This document shows positions 14,177-22,903 of a DNA stretch of 64,000 nt, in pieces. Origin of the DNA: Rhodovulum imhoffii (GTDB lineage: Bacteria; Pseudomonadota; Alphaproteobacteria; Rhodobacterales; Rhodobacteraceae); assembly GCF_003046545.1 (NCBI RefSeq), contig NZ_QAAA01000009.1, forward strand, positions 1-64,000, read 5' to 3'. A program made the translations under genes and the position numbers. The notes beneath the pieces are model-generated. The model was given only the letters and a program-made list of their open reading frames with translations, was not told the DNA's origin and ran no database searches. How positions within the stretch are numbered: position 1 is the stretch's first letter; the number at the start of each line of letters is the position of its first letter.

Positions 14177-16005
14177 TGTTCAACCTCGCTCAGGCCGATG
14201 AACCCCCCTGATTGCCGCGTCCAGTAGCGTGCATACAACCCGGCACGGGAAAGCAAATGAGCATGGGTTCCCTGTTCCGCAATCCGGCCTTCATGCAGCA
14301 CCACGATGCGATCCATCTGCGCGATGGTGGACAGGCGGTGCGCAATGGCCAGGACGGTCTTGCCCTCCATCACCCGGTGCAGGGCGAACTGGATCGATGC
14401 CTCCAGTTCACTGTCCAGCGCCGACGTCGCCTCATCCAGAACGAGGATCGGCGCGTCCTTAAGAAACGCGCGTGCCAGCGCGATACGCTGGCGCTGCCCC
14501 CCGGAAAGCTTCACCCCCCGCTCCCCCAGATGGGCATCATAGCCCGTGCGACCGGTGCCATCCCTGAGGCCAAGGATGAAATCATGGGCCTCGGCCTTGC
14601 GGGCGGCGGCAATGATTTCGGCATCCCTGGCACCGGGGCGACCGTACAGAATATTTTCCCGCGCCGAACGGTTGAACATGGCCGTTTCCTGCGTGACCAT
14701 CGCAATCCCGCGGCGCAGACTTTCCTGGGTAACCTGCGCGATATCCTGACCGTCGATCAGAATCCGGCCCTCTTCTGGGTCGTAAAGGCGCAGCAACAGG
14801 GACACCAGCGTCGACTTCCCCGCCCCCGAGGCCCCCACGATACCAAGTTTTTCCCCCGGCCTCACGGTCAGGGACAGATCCTGTATGCCGCCTCCTCGCC
14901 GCCCATAGGTAAAGGTGACGCCATCGAAAGCCACTTTCGCGTCCCGCATCCGCAAGTCGCGGGCCCCGGGGGCATCGGTCAGGGCATGAGGCGCGGCGAG
15001 GGTCTTCATGCCATTCTCGATCTCGCCGATATTGGCGTAAACGGCCATCAGCGTGAAACTGACCCACCCCGTCATCTGCGCGATACGCAGGGCCACCGCC
15101 CCCGCGGCAGCGATATCGCCCGCACTGGCCTCCCCGGCGGACCACAAGATCAATGCTCCGCCGATCAGAACCACCGGCAGGACCCCCGCCAGCGCCAGCA
15201 AAGACACCCGAAACAGCGCCGCCACCTGTCCGAAACCCGCGGCCTTGTCGCGATAGCTGCCCAGCGCAGCCCGGACGGAGTCTTCCTCATACCGGTCATG
15301 AGCGAACAACTTGACGGTCTTGACGTTGGTGATCGTATCCACGATCTGCCCCGACACCGCCGCGCGCGCCCCGGCCCGCGCCGCCGAGCGGCGCCGGATA
15401 CGCGGCATGAACCAGCGGATCAGCGCGAAATATGCCATGAGCCAAAGGCTCAGGGCCGCGGCGATCCGCAGGTCGATCGTGGTCAGAAGCACCGCAGAGC
15501 CGATCAGCGTCGCCAGGGCAAAGGCGACGACGTTCACCATCTCTGAGATCACATCGGTGACGGCACGGGCGGTTTGCATCTGCTTCTGGGCGATGCGCCC
15601 GGCAAAATCGTCATCGAAGAACCCCACCGCCTGGCCCAGTGTCCAGCGGTTCAGCCGCGCCTGCACCATGGGGGTAATGTTGGGCTGCACCACCACCGAA
15701 CTGGCGAAGGCACTCAGCCCCAAAACCGCCGGACGCAGCAGAATGAAGAATACGCCCAACCCCGGAAGCAGCGGCCAGTGCGTGGCAAAGAACCCCTGCG
15801 GCCCGGCCTCCAGCGCCGTGTCGATGACAACCCCCAAAAGCAGTGCCGCCAGGACCTCCAGCGTGCCGGACAGGGCCGAAATCGCCGCCGCCAGAAGGAT
15901 CGCCGGCCACGCCCCGCGCAGGCACCACAGCATGAACCGGCCCAGCCGCCGGGGCGGGGCACCGCGCGCGGGGCGAAACGGGTCGATCAGATGGGCAGGT
16001 TTCAA
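14173..16005 (-). CDS. ABC exporter half-transporter (ATPase fused to permease), second of a pair
   Basis: A 610-residue protein with an N-terminal six-helix exporter-type membrane domain (about residues 25-330) and a C-terminal nucleotide-binding domain. The latter has Walker A GASGAGKSTL, signature LSGGQRQRIALARA, Walker B ILVLDEATSALDSE and switch His in AIAHRLSTIAQ. All catalytic residues, including the Walker B Glu, are present. It overlaps its partner gene upstream by four bases, and the two most likely form a heterodimer. The substrate is unknown (lipid, drug or peptide). Confidence 0.9.
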   Translation of the reverse strand: MKPAHLIDPFRPARGAPPRRLGRFMLWCLRGAWPAILLAAAISALSGTLEVLAALLLGVVIDTALEAGPQGFFATHWPLLPGLGVFFILLRPAVLGLSAFASSVVVQPNITPMVQARLNRWTLGQAVGFFDDDFAGRIAQKQMQTARAVTDVISEMVNVVAFALATLIGSAVLLTTIDLRIAAALSLWLMAYFALIRWFMPRIRRRSAARAGARAAVSGQIVDTITNVKTVKLFAHDRYEEDSVRAALGSYRDKAAGFGQVAALFRVSLLALAGVLPVVLIGGALILWSAGEASAGDIAAAGAVALRIAQMTGWVSFTLMAVYANIGEIENGMKTLAAPHALTDAPGARDLRMRDAKVAFDGVTFTYGRRGGGIQDLSLTVRPGEKLGIVGASGAGKSTLVSLLLRLYDPEEGRILIDGQDIAQVTQESLRRGIAMVTQETAMFNRSARENILYGRPGARDAEIIAAARKAEAHDFILGLRDGTGRTGYDAHLGERGVKLSGGQRQRIALARAFLKDAPILVLDEATSALDSELEASIQFALHRVMEGKTVLAIAHRLSTIAQMDRIVVLHEGRIAEQGTHAHLLSRAGLYARYWTRQSGGFIGLSEVEQ

Positions 16006-17843
16006 TCCGGGGCCTCCGTTCCGAGGAAGCCCCCCGACTGGCGCGCCCAGAAGCGGGCATAAGGCCCCTTTCGCGCCAGCAGCTCCACATGGGTTCCCTG
16101 CTCCGCGATCCGCCCCTCGTCCAGAACCACGATGCGGTCCATGTGGGCGATGGTGGACAGGCGGTGGGCGATGGCGATGACGGTTTTGCCCTCCATCACA
16201 CCATAAAGCGTTTTCTGGATCTCCGCCTCCACCTCGCTGTCGAGTGCCGATGTCGCCTCATCGAGCACCAAAATCGGCGCGTCCTTCAAGATCGCGCGGG
16301 CCAGTACGATGCGCTGGCGCTGACCGCCGGAAAGCTTTACCCCCCGCTCGCCCACCTGGGCATCGTAGCCGGTGCGCCCCTGCGGGTCGCGAAGGCCGAG
16401 AATGAAGTCATGCGCCTCGGCACGACACGCGGCAGCAACCATCTCCGTCTCGCTGGCATCGGGGCGGGCATAAAGGATGTTTTCCCGCACGGAGCGATGC
16501 ATCAGGCTGGCCTCCTGCCCGACCATGGCGATCTCCCGGCGCAGGCTTTCCTGGGTAACCTGCGCGATGTCCTGGCCGTCGATCAGGATACGTCCTCCCT
16601 CGGGGTCGTAAAAGCGCAGCAACAACTTCACCAGCGTCGACTTCCCCGCCCCCGAGCGCCCGACAAGGCCAACCTTTTCCCCCGGCTCCAGCGTCAGGCT
16701 GACATCCGCCAGTCCGCCGCTGTCGCGCCCGTAGTGGTGGGTGAGGTTTCGCACCTCCACCCTGCCCGCACGCAGGTCCAGCGGCCCGGCACCGGACGTG
16801 TCGGTGAGGGTGACGGGATGGGCAATCGTCTCCATCCCTTCGGCCACCACACCCAGCGCCCGGAAAAAACTGGACAGCGCCCACATGACCCAGCCCGTCA
16901 TGGCATTGAGCCGCAAGGTCAGCGCCGTGGCTGCGGCCACCACGCCGACGCTGGCCGCACCCTGCATCCAGAGCGCGATGGCCCAGCCCACGACACCCAC
17001 GATCAGAAACCCGTTCAACGCCGTCAGCGCGATATCCATGAGAGTGTAAATCCGCATCTCGGCGGCAAAGCTGCGGCGGGCCTCCTCGATGGCCTCTTTT
17101 GCATAACTCGCCTCCCGGTCGTGATGGGCGAAAAGCTTGACCGCATGGATGTTGGTATAGGCATCCACGACCCGTCCGGTCACGGCACTGCGCGCCGCCG
17201 AAGCCGCCTTCGACGCCGGCCCGACCCGCCTGATCACCCAGCGCACCAGTACCGCATACAGCCCCAGCCAGAACAGCAAGGGCAACGCCAGCCGCATGTC
17301 GGCCTCTCCCAACAGAACGACCGCCCCCACGGCATAGGCCAGCGCAAAGGCGATGGCGTCAAAGACCTGGTAGATCGCCTCTCCCGCGGCGGGCGGGGTC
17401 TGCATGATGCGGTTGGCGATGCGCCCGGCGAAGTCGTCCTCGAACCAGCCCACGGACTGCCGCAAGACCTGCCGGTGCGCCCGCCAGCGGATCAGGGTTC
17501 CGAAATTCGGCATGATGGCGTTGTTCAGCACCGCCGCATCGAGCCCCTGTATCGCCGGGCGCAGAATCAGGACGAACAGCGCAATGCCGATCAACATCCA
17601 GCCGTGATCTTGCCAGACCTGCTCCGGCGTCCCTGAAGACAGCACATCCACCACCTGCCCCATGAGATAGATGAGCGCAATCTCGATAGTCGCAACGATG
17701 ACCGACAGTGTCGCCGCAACCGCGAACACCTTGTGGAACGGGCGCGCATAAGTCCGAAGGAACGGCAACAGGCGGCGCGGCGGCTCGTCGGTTTCCCGAT
17801 ACGGCTGATAGGGGTCGACAAGGGTTTCGAGAAAACGGAACAC
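16002..17843 (-). CDS. ABC exporter half-transporter (ATPase fused to permease), first of a pair
   Basis: A 613-residue homologue of the following gene with the same order: exporter membrane domain, then ATPase domain with GRSGAGKSTL, LSGGQRQRIVLARA, ILVLDEATSALDSE and AIAHRLSTIAH. The two ATPase domains are highly alike, suggesting an old tandem duplication. Both appear catalytically complete, unlike heterodimeric exporters with one degenerate site. The gene starts 80 bases after the cca stop. Confidence 0.9.
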   Translation of the reverse strand: MFRFLETLVDPYQPYRETDEPPRRLLPFLRTYARPFHKVFAVAATLSVIVATIEIALIYLMGQVVDVLSSGTPEQVWQDHGWMLIGIALFVLILRPAIQGLDAAVLNNAIMPNFGTLIRWRAHRQVLRQSVGWFEDDFAGRIANRIMQTPPAAGEAIYQVFDAIAFALAYAVGAVVLLGEADMRLALPLLFWLGLYAVLVRWVIRRVGPASKAASAARSAVTGRVVDAYTNIHAVKLFAHHDREASYAKEAIEEARRSFAAEMRIYTLMDIALTALNGFLIVGVVGWAIALWMQGAASVGVVAAATALTLRLNAMTGWVMWALSSFFRALGVVAEGMETIAHPVTLTDTSGAGPLDLRAGRVEVRNLTHHYGRDSGGLADVSLTLEPGEKVGLVGRSGAGKSTLVKLLLRFYDPEGGRILIDGQDIAQVTQESLRREIAMVGQEASLMHRSVRENILYARPDASETEMVAAACRAEAHDFILGLRDPQGRTGYDAQVGERGVKLSGGQRQRIVLARAILKDAPILVLDEATSALDSEVEAEIQKTLYGVMEGKTVIAIAHRLSTIAHMDRIVVLDEGRIAEQGTHVELLARKGPYARFWARQSGGFLGTEAPD

Positions 17844-17889
17844 GGGGGATGCCTTTTCGGGTTGGCCCCCCCGGATATAGCCCTGATCC

Positions 17890-17909
17890 GGGCCGGGGAA
17901 AACCGGCCC
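17890..17909 (-). terminator. Possible terminator hairpin between cca and the ABC transporter genes
   Basis: GGGCCGG, a six-base loop and CCGGCCC form a 7-bp GC-only stem 15 bases after the cca stop codon. On the minus strand the loop contains TTTT but no T-run follows the stem, so termination may be partial. Confidence 0.4.
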
Positions 17910-17923
17910 CGCAGACGCAGCGA

Positions 17924-19069
17924 TTAGCGCAACAGCTCCTCACGCGTCAGGACGAAGCCCGAGGCGATCCAGCGCGCCTCCAGCTCCTTCAGACGCTGGC
18001 CAAGCGCCGGGCCGGACAGGGCGGGCATCAGGTCCTGCGCCAACACCGGAAAACACGCCGCCGCACCTGCCCCGACCTGGGCGCGGGCCTCCGGCGGGGG
18101 CGGCCTTTTCACAAGCGCCGCGTGCAAAAGAACCGCATCCGGCCCGTCCGCACCAAGGCGGTAGCCCAGCTCTGCCGGAGAGGCGTCGCTTTCCGCCGCC
18201 ACGCGCAAGGCCGACAGCCGCCTTGCCTCCGCCCGGCTGAGCCGCAGCGCCCCGGCCACGGCATCCCCCCCCAACGCGGCAAGGCGGCGGATCGGATCGG
18301 GCGGCATCCCCCACGCGGTCTCAAGGTGCACCAGAATCGGCAGGGCACCCGGATTCGCGCCCGGCAAGATCCGCATCAGAACCCCGGCCTGCGTCATTGC
18401 CGCTACCGACGGCGCCGGGTCCGGGGCGGACAGCAGTTTTTTCATCTCGGCACCCAACCGCTCCCGCGACAGGTCCGCAATCCCCCCGGCCAGCGCCGCA
18501 CAGGCGGAAAGCCCCTCCCGGTCCAGCCCCGCGCCGGCATCGCCGTACCAGGCATGAAACCGGAAAAACCGCAGGATGCGCAGATAATCTTCGCGGATGC
18601 GGTCCGCCGCCGCACCGATGAAGCGGACTCGCCGCGCCCTCAGGTCGGCCAGCCCGCCCAGCGGATCGAAAACCTCGCCATCGGGCGTCGCGTAAAGGGC
18701 GTTCATGGTGAAGTCCCGGCGGCGGGCATCTTCTTCGGGCGTTGTGGCAAAGGACACCTGCGCGTGGCGGCCATCGGTCCGCAGGTCTCGGCGAAAGGTC
18801 GTGACCTCGTGCGGGATCCCGCCCGACACCACCGTCACCGTCCCATGGGCCAGCCCGGTGGGAACCGGGCGCAGACCTGCGGTTTCGGCCAGCGCAGCCA
18901 CCTTGTCCGGCGGGGCGTCGGTTGCAATATCGATGTCGCTGACCGGCGCGCCGATCAGGGCATTGCGCACGCACCCCCCCACGAACAGCGCCCGGAACCC
19001 TGCCCCCGTCAGCATCGCACAGACGGCCTGCGTGGGGGGGGCCGCAACCCAGTCTTCCGCCAACCTCAT
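17924..19069 (-). CDS. cca: CCA tRNA nucleotidyltransferase
   Basis: The 381-residue protein belongs to the class II CCA-adding/poly(A) polymerase-like nucleotidyltransferases. The head-domain motif FVGGCVRNALIG and the metal-binding DIDIAT are followed by RRDFTMNALY and the RFIGAAADRIREDYLRILRFFRF neck region. It repairs or completes tRNA 3' ends. Its ATG overlaps the stop of the CoA-pyrophosphatase gene by four bases, in a chain hslO-nudL-cca. Confidence 0.93.
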   Translation of the reverse strand: MRLAEDWVAAPPTQAVCAMLTGAGFRALFVGGCVRNALIGAPVSDIDIATDAPPDKVAALAETAGLRPVPTGLAHGTVTVVSGGIPHEVTTFRRDLRTDGRHAQVSFATTPEEDARRRDFTMNALYATPDGEVFDPLGGLADLRARRVRFIGAAADRIREDYLRILRFFRFHAWYGDAGAGLDREGLSACAALAGGIADLSRERLGAEMKKLLSAPDPAPSVAAMTQAGVLMRILPGANPGALPILVHLETAWGMPPDPIRRLAALGGDAVAGALRLSRAEARRLSALRVAAESDASPAELGYRLGADGPDAVLLHAALVKRPPPPEARAQVGAGAAACFPVLAQDLMPALSGPALGQRLKELEARWIASGFVLTREELLR

Positions 19070-19668
19070 GGTGCCACCCGGTCGGCAAGCGCCCGCAGAA
19101 TGCGTGCCGTCGCCCCCCAGATATAATATGGCCCAAAAGGCACCGTGTAGTAGAAGCGCCAGTCCCCGCGCCAGCGTCGCGCCTGGACCCGGAAATTTCC
19201 CGGCTGCACCAGGTGAGTGAAAGGCACATCGAAGATTTCCTCGACCTCCCCTGCCTCGGGCACGGGGGTAAAAGGCCCACGCAACACCCCAAGAACCGGC
19301 GTCACGGTAAACCCGGTTACCGTTTCGTGGCAGGGCAAGAGGCCCAGAATCTCGACGTTCTCGGGCGGCAGGGCGATTTCCTCCTGCGCCTCGCGCAGGG
19401 CGGCGGCGACGGGTCCGGCATCGCCCGCATCCAGCTTGCCGCCGGGAAAGGCGATCTGGCCGGGATGGTGCCTGAGCCGGGAGGATCGCTTCGTCAGCAC
19501 CACATGCAGCCCCGCCGGCCCCCGCTTGACCGCCACCAGAACCGCCGCCGGGCGCAGAACGCGACCGGGCAGCCGCGGAAAATCCGGATTCAGGTCATGG
19601 TCCGACGTCTCCCCGCCCGTTCGGGCAAGGGCCGCACGCAGGGCAGCAACGGGGTCATGGGTGCCCAT
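19066..19668 (-). CDS. CoA pyrophosphatase-type Nudix hydrolase
   Basis: A 200-residue Nudix protein. The Nudix box is visible as GGKLDAGDAGPVAAALREA followed by QEEI, and the preceding LTKRSSRLRHHPGQIAFPGG matches the CoA-pyrophosphatase (NudL/YeaB) signature. It likely cleaves CoA or acyl-CoA into phosphopantetheine and 3',5'-ADP. It overlaps hslO by 14 bases upstream and cca by four bases downstream, implying coupled translation. Confidence 0.9.
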   Translation of the reverse strand: MGTHDPVAALRAALARTGGETSDHDLNPDFPRLPGRVLRPAAVLVAVKRGPAGLHVVLTKRSSRLRHHPGQIAFPGGKLDAGDAGPVAAALREAQEEIALPPENVEILGLLPCHETVTGFTVTPVLGVLRGPFTPVPEAGEVEEIFDVPFTHLVQPGNFRVQARRWRGDWRFYYTVPFGPYYIWGATARILRALADRVAP

Positions 19669-20647
19669 TGCCCTTCTCCGCCTCGAAACCGAGCGTCGCG
19701 GGATCCATCCGGTAATGAGCCCCGCAGAACTGGCAATCTGCCGTAACCACGCCTTCTTCGGTCGTCATGTGCGCGATGTCCCTGGCCGAATAGATCGACA
19801 GACTCTGGCGCACACGTTCTTGCGAACAGGTACAGCCGAAAGTGATCGGCTGGGCATCGAACACACGGGGCGTTTCTTCATGAAACAACCGCACGAGAAG
19901 GTCCGTCGGTTGCACGCTGGGGCCGATCAGTTCCAGGTCGTCCACGGTGTCCAGAAGGGCATTGGCGCGGCTCCAGTCCTCGGCCTCACCGCTGTGGAGG
20001 ATATCTTCGGGTTCCAGCAGGCCACGCTCCCCGCTGGCCCCGGCCACATGGGGGGAGGCCTTGGGCATCATCTGCAACATCACGCCGCCCGCGCGCCAGC
20101 CCTCGGCCTGCCCCTGGAGGTGCGAACGCCCGAAGGAAAGCTGGAACCGGGTGGGAAGCTGCTCGGACTGGGCGAAATACGTCTGCGCACAGGCGCTCAA
20201 AGACCCGCCCGCCAGCGGTGTGATGCCCTGGTAGGGAACCATCCCCTTGCCCTGATCGATCAGCACCGCAAAATATCCGCTTCCAACCTGACTGAAGGGG
20301 TTGGCGCCCTCTTGCAGGCGATCCTTGTCATAGCTTGCATAGGCACGGATGCGCGCAGGCCCCCCGGCCTCCGCGGGTGCATAGTAGTCGGTTGCGATCA
20401 GACGTGCCGGGCCGTCACCCCGCACCTGGAGCGACAGCTTCCAGCGCAGCTTTATCGTCTGGCCGATCAGCGCCGTCAGGAGCGCCGTCTCCGCCACCAG
20501 CGCCTCGATCCCGGCGGGGTAGTCATGCTGGGAGAGCACCTTTTCCAGAACGCCGTCCAACCGTGCGACACGACCGCGAATGTCGCTGCGGTCAAGCTGG
20601 AAAGGCAGGACGGTATCGTCCCAGGCGATCTGAGATCCGGGTGTCAT
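19655..20647 (-). CDS. hslO: Redox-regulated chaperone Hsp33
   Basis: A 330-residue Hsp33 homologue. The zinc-binding redox switch is near the C-terminus: CTCSQERV and, about 30 residues later, CQFCGAHY (CXC plus CXXC). Oxidation of these cysteines activates the holdase in this family. The ATG at 20647 has AAGGAAA ahead of it; the longer frame upstream lacks homology. It diverges from the Nudix gene at 20725. Confidence 0.94.
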   Translation of the reverse strand: MTPGSQIAWDDTVLPFQLDRSDIRGRVARLDGVLEKVLSQHDYPAGIEALVAETALLTALIGQTIKLRWKLSLQVRGDGPARLIATDYYAPAEAGGPARIRAYASYDKDRLQEGANPFSQVGSGYFAVLIDQGKGMVPYQGITPLAGGSLSACAQTYFAQSEQLPTRFQLSFGRSHLQGQAEGWRAGGVMLQMMPKASPHVAGASGERGLLEPEDILHSGEAEDWSRANALLDTVDDLELIGPSVQPTDLLVRLFHEETPRVFDAQPITFGCTCSQERVRQSLSIYSARDIAHMTTEEGVVTADCQFCGAHYRMDPATLGFEAEKGNGHP

Positions 20648-20724
20648 GGGGTTTCCTTGGGCTCTGCGGCTTGGCATACCTGCCTGTATATAGCCGCGCA
20701 ACCGCCAAGACAAAAGGGCACCAC

Positions 20725-21162
20725 ATGATCAGACGGGTCGGAGAGCCGGTCAACCCGAACCGACAATACACCCTGCGGCGGGGGGCCTATGCGGTGCTGG
20801 CCCGCGATGGGGCGCTTTTGCTGACCCATCAGGCCGCCCCCACCCCCGAAATCCAGTTGCCCGGCGGCGGCATCGACCCCGGCGAATCCCCCCTTCAGGC
20901 CCTTCACCGGGAGGTCCGGGAAGAAACCGGCTGGCGCATCCGGGTTCACCGGCGCCTGGGTGCGTTCCGGCGTTTTACCTACATGCCGGAATACGATCTG
21001 TGGGCAGAGAAACTGTGCCTTGTCTACCTTGCCCGACCGGTGCGCCACCTCGGCCCCCCGCAAGAGGCCGGACATACCGCGATCTGGATGTCTCCCGAGG
21101 TCGCGGCCACGCAACTTGCCAATGACGGGGACCGGCTGTTCGTCACACGCCTTCTGCGCTAG
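20725..21162 (+). CDS. Nudix hydrolase
   Basis: A 145-residue protein made up almost entirely of a Nudix domain: QLPGGGIDPGESPLQALHRE followed by VREETGW is an intact Nudix box. The substrate cannot be read from sequence. The ATG at 20725 gives MIRRVGEPVNPNRQYTLRRGAYAVL; the upstream frame is the shadow of hslO. Its 3' end overlaps the converging phosphatase gene by four bases. Confidence 0.88.
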   Translation: MIRRVGEPVNPNRQYTLRRGAYAVLARDGALLLTHQAAPTPEIQLPGGGIDPGESPLQALHREVREETGWRIRVHRRLGAFRRFTYMPEYDLWAEKLCLVYLARPVRHLGPPQEAGHTAIWMSPEVAATQLANDGDRLFVTRLLR

Positions 21163-22424
21163 GCGGGTGGCGCATCACGCTCCAACAAAACCGCGGAGAT
21201 ATCATCGCGCAGGGGTTCCCCGGCGGCATGATCTTCCAGGGTGCGCTCCAACCGGGAGAGAAAATCGGGACCTCTGGCCTTTGCGTTCTGACGCATTACG
21301 CGCGCCAGCCCCGCAATGTCGACCTGCCGCCCCTGCGGATCCGCGCATTCGGTCACGCCATCCGACACGATCAGAAGCCTTTCACCGGGGCGAAGAATCG
21401 TTTCGCAGCACTCGAAATCGGCCTCTTCCAGCAAGCCAACCGGCAGACCTCCCTCTCCGAGGCACTCGACTTCGCCGCAGCGGCGCTGAACGACGGGGGG
21501 CGGATGCCCGGCCTGCACAAAGCTCAGCCGCCCGGATTGAAGGTGTATATAAGCCAAAAGCAGGGTGATGTAGATGTCGTTGTCCTTGTCCTGAAGCAGC
21601 AGGCGGTTGATCGCACGGGCAACCTCATCCGGCGGGCGGGCGCGAAACCGCCCGCTCCGGTCCGGCGCCAGCGCGATATTGTGTTCCGGCGTACCGGCCG
21701 AGAAAAGCGCCGCCAGCCGTGCCGCCATCAGGGCCGAGGTGACCCCATGGCCCGACACATCGACGCAAAACACCCCCAGGCGGGTTTCCCCCACGGGAAA
21801 ACATCCCACCAGGTCGCCGCCCACATGGCCGCTGGGCCGCAGGAGCAGCGACACCTGAGCCCCGCCGAATCTCTGGAACGGGGCCCGCAGAAGCGATTGC
21901 TGGAGCTTGCGGGCCTCCAACAGGTCCCTGTTCAGAGAATCATAAAGCCCGTTCAGCCGCGCCAGAGCCTCCTGGAGTTGACGATTCTTGTGATTCAGTT
22001 CCCGCTCCATGCCCAGAACACGCTCCCCCCCCGCGATACGGGCACGCAATTCATTTGCGTGTACGGGCTTGATCAGGAAATCGTCCGCTCCGGCTTCCAA
22101 CCCGTGAACGAGTTCGCCGATCTCTGATTTTGACGTTAAAACAATAAAGTAGCCATAGTTCTCCCGCGGCAGGTCACGAAATGCCCGGCAGAATTCCAGC
22201 CCGGTCATGCCGGGCATCATCCAGTCGCTTATGACGATGTCCACATGGGTGGCCCGGCAGATTTCCAGCGCCGCGGCAGCCCCCCCGGCCTCGTACACGG
22301 CAAACCCCCATCGTTCCAGCAACGCCCTCAGGATGCGCCGTTGCATACGACTGTCGTCGACGAGAAGGACGGTTCCCCGTCCCCTCCCCCCAAAAGTGCC
22401 GATCACATCGAACCTTTGCCCCAA
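21159..22424 (-). CDS. Receiver domain plus PP2C-type (SpoIIE) serine phosphatase, RbaY-like
   Basis: This 421-residue protein has an N-terminal receiver (VLLVDDSRMQRR, phospho-Asp in VISDWMMPGMTG, Lys in FLIKPVHANE), a coiled-coil linker (ELNHKNRQLQEALARLNGLYD) and a C-terminal PP2C/SpoIIE phosphatase domain (GGDLVGCFPV, VDVSGHGVTSALMA, LIVSDGVTECADPQG, RDDISAVLL). The same architecture occurs in RbaY of Rhodobacter capsulatus, which acts in a partner-switching pathway affecting motility and gene transfer agent. The anti-sigma partners are not in this window. An HPt gene diverges from it across 152 bases. Confidence 0.88.
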   Translation of the reverse strand: MGQRFDVIGTFGGRGRGTVLLVDDSRMQRRILRALLERWGFAVYEAGGAAAALEICRATHVDIVISDWMMPGMTGLEFCRAFRDLPRENYGYFIVLTSKSEIGELVHGLEAGADDFLIKPVHANELRARIAGGERVLGMERELNHKNRQLQEALARLNGLYDSLNRDLLEARKLQQSLLRAPFQRFGGAQVSLLLRPSGHVGGDLVGCFPVGETRLGVFCVDVSGHGVTSALMAARLAALFSAGTPEHNIALAPDRSGRFRARPPDEVARAINRLLLQDKDNDIYITLLLAYIHLQSGRLSFVQAGHPPPVVQRRCGEVECLGEGGLPVGLLEEADFECCETILRPGERLLIVSDGVTECADPQGRQVDIAGLARVMRQNAKARGPDFLSRLERTLEDHAAGEPLRDDISAVLLERDAPPA

Positions 22425-22468
22425 GAGATTATCCTGTTGAACCTTTTCTCACGAGATTCACGACTTGG

Positions 22469-22480
22469 GTTAATTTTAAC
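22469..22480. promoter_or_regulatory. GTTAA-TT-TTAAC inverted repeat, possible CtrA half-sites
   Basis: The intergenic region between the phosphatase and HPt genes contains GTTAATTTTAAC, an inverted repeat of TTAAC. TTAAC is the core half of the alphaproteobacterial CtrA site, but the spacing differs from the classical TTAA-N7-TTAA, so this is a weak suggestion. Confidence 0.3.
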
Positions 22481-22576
22481 TGAAAGGCTGGGTTGTCTGT
22501 GTATTCGCGGTTTCCCAAACCCGACCTTAAGAACCGGCCGCCATCTTCAGAAGCCTGTCTGGACTCAGGGGGCCCC

Positions 22577-22903
22577 ATGATAGACTGGATCCGCGTTTCC
22601 CAACTGCGCGAAGAAGTCGGCCATGACGCGTTTGAAGATGTGGTGGCCTTGTTCATGGAAGAAATCGACGCAGTGTTTGTCGCCCTCTCCCCGAATTCCC
22701 GGTTGGAGGAAGACCTGCATTTCATTACCGGGTCGGCGCTGAACCTCGGGTTTGACGCGCTCTGCCGACTTTGCCGCGAAGAAAGCCGGAAGGCGAAGGC
22801 GCGCGGCCCCGGTGCGGTGAACATCGTGGCGTTGCGCGACTGCTATCGGGCTTCGCGGTCCGCGTTTCTCGACGGGCGGGCGACATGGCCCGGCATCAGA
22901 TGA
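22577..22903 (+). CDS. Histidine phosphotransfer (HPt) domain protein
   Basis: A 108-residue stand-alone HPt-like protein. The candidate phosphorylated histidine is His48 in DLHFITGSALNLGF, which matches the HxxKGSAxxLG pattern except for Thr instead of Lys. The ATG at 22577 is preceded by AGGGGGCC. It is divergent from a receiver-phosphatase gene, making a phosphotransfer link between the two plausible but unproven. Its last eight bases overlap the end of the converging ilvA gene. Confidence 0.78.
   Translation: MIDWIRVSQLREEVGHDAFEDVVALFMEEIDAVFVALSPNSRLEEDLHFITGSALNLGFDALCRLCREESRKAKARGPGAVNIVALRDCYRASRSAFLDGRATWPGIR

Noticed and set aside
14173-17843. Tandem ABC genes as a possible assembly duplication
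   Set aside because: The two proteins differ throughout their membrane domains and in many positions of the ATPase domains, so they are real paralogues.
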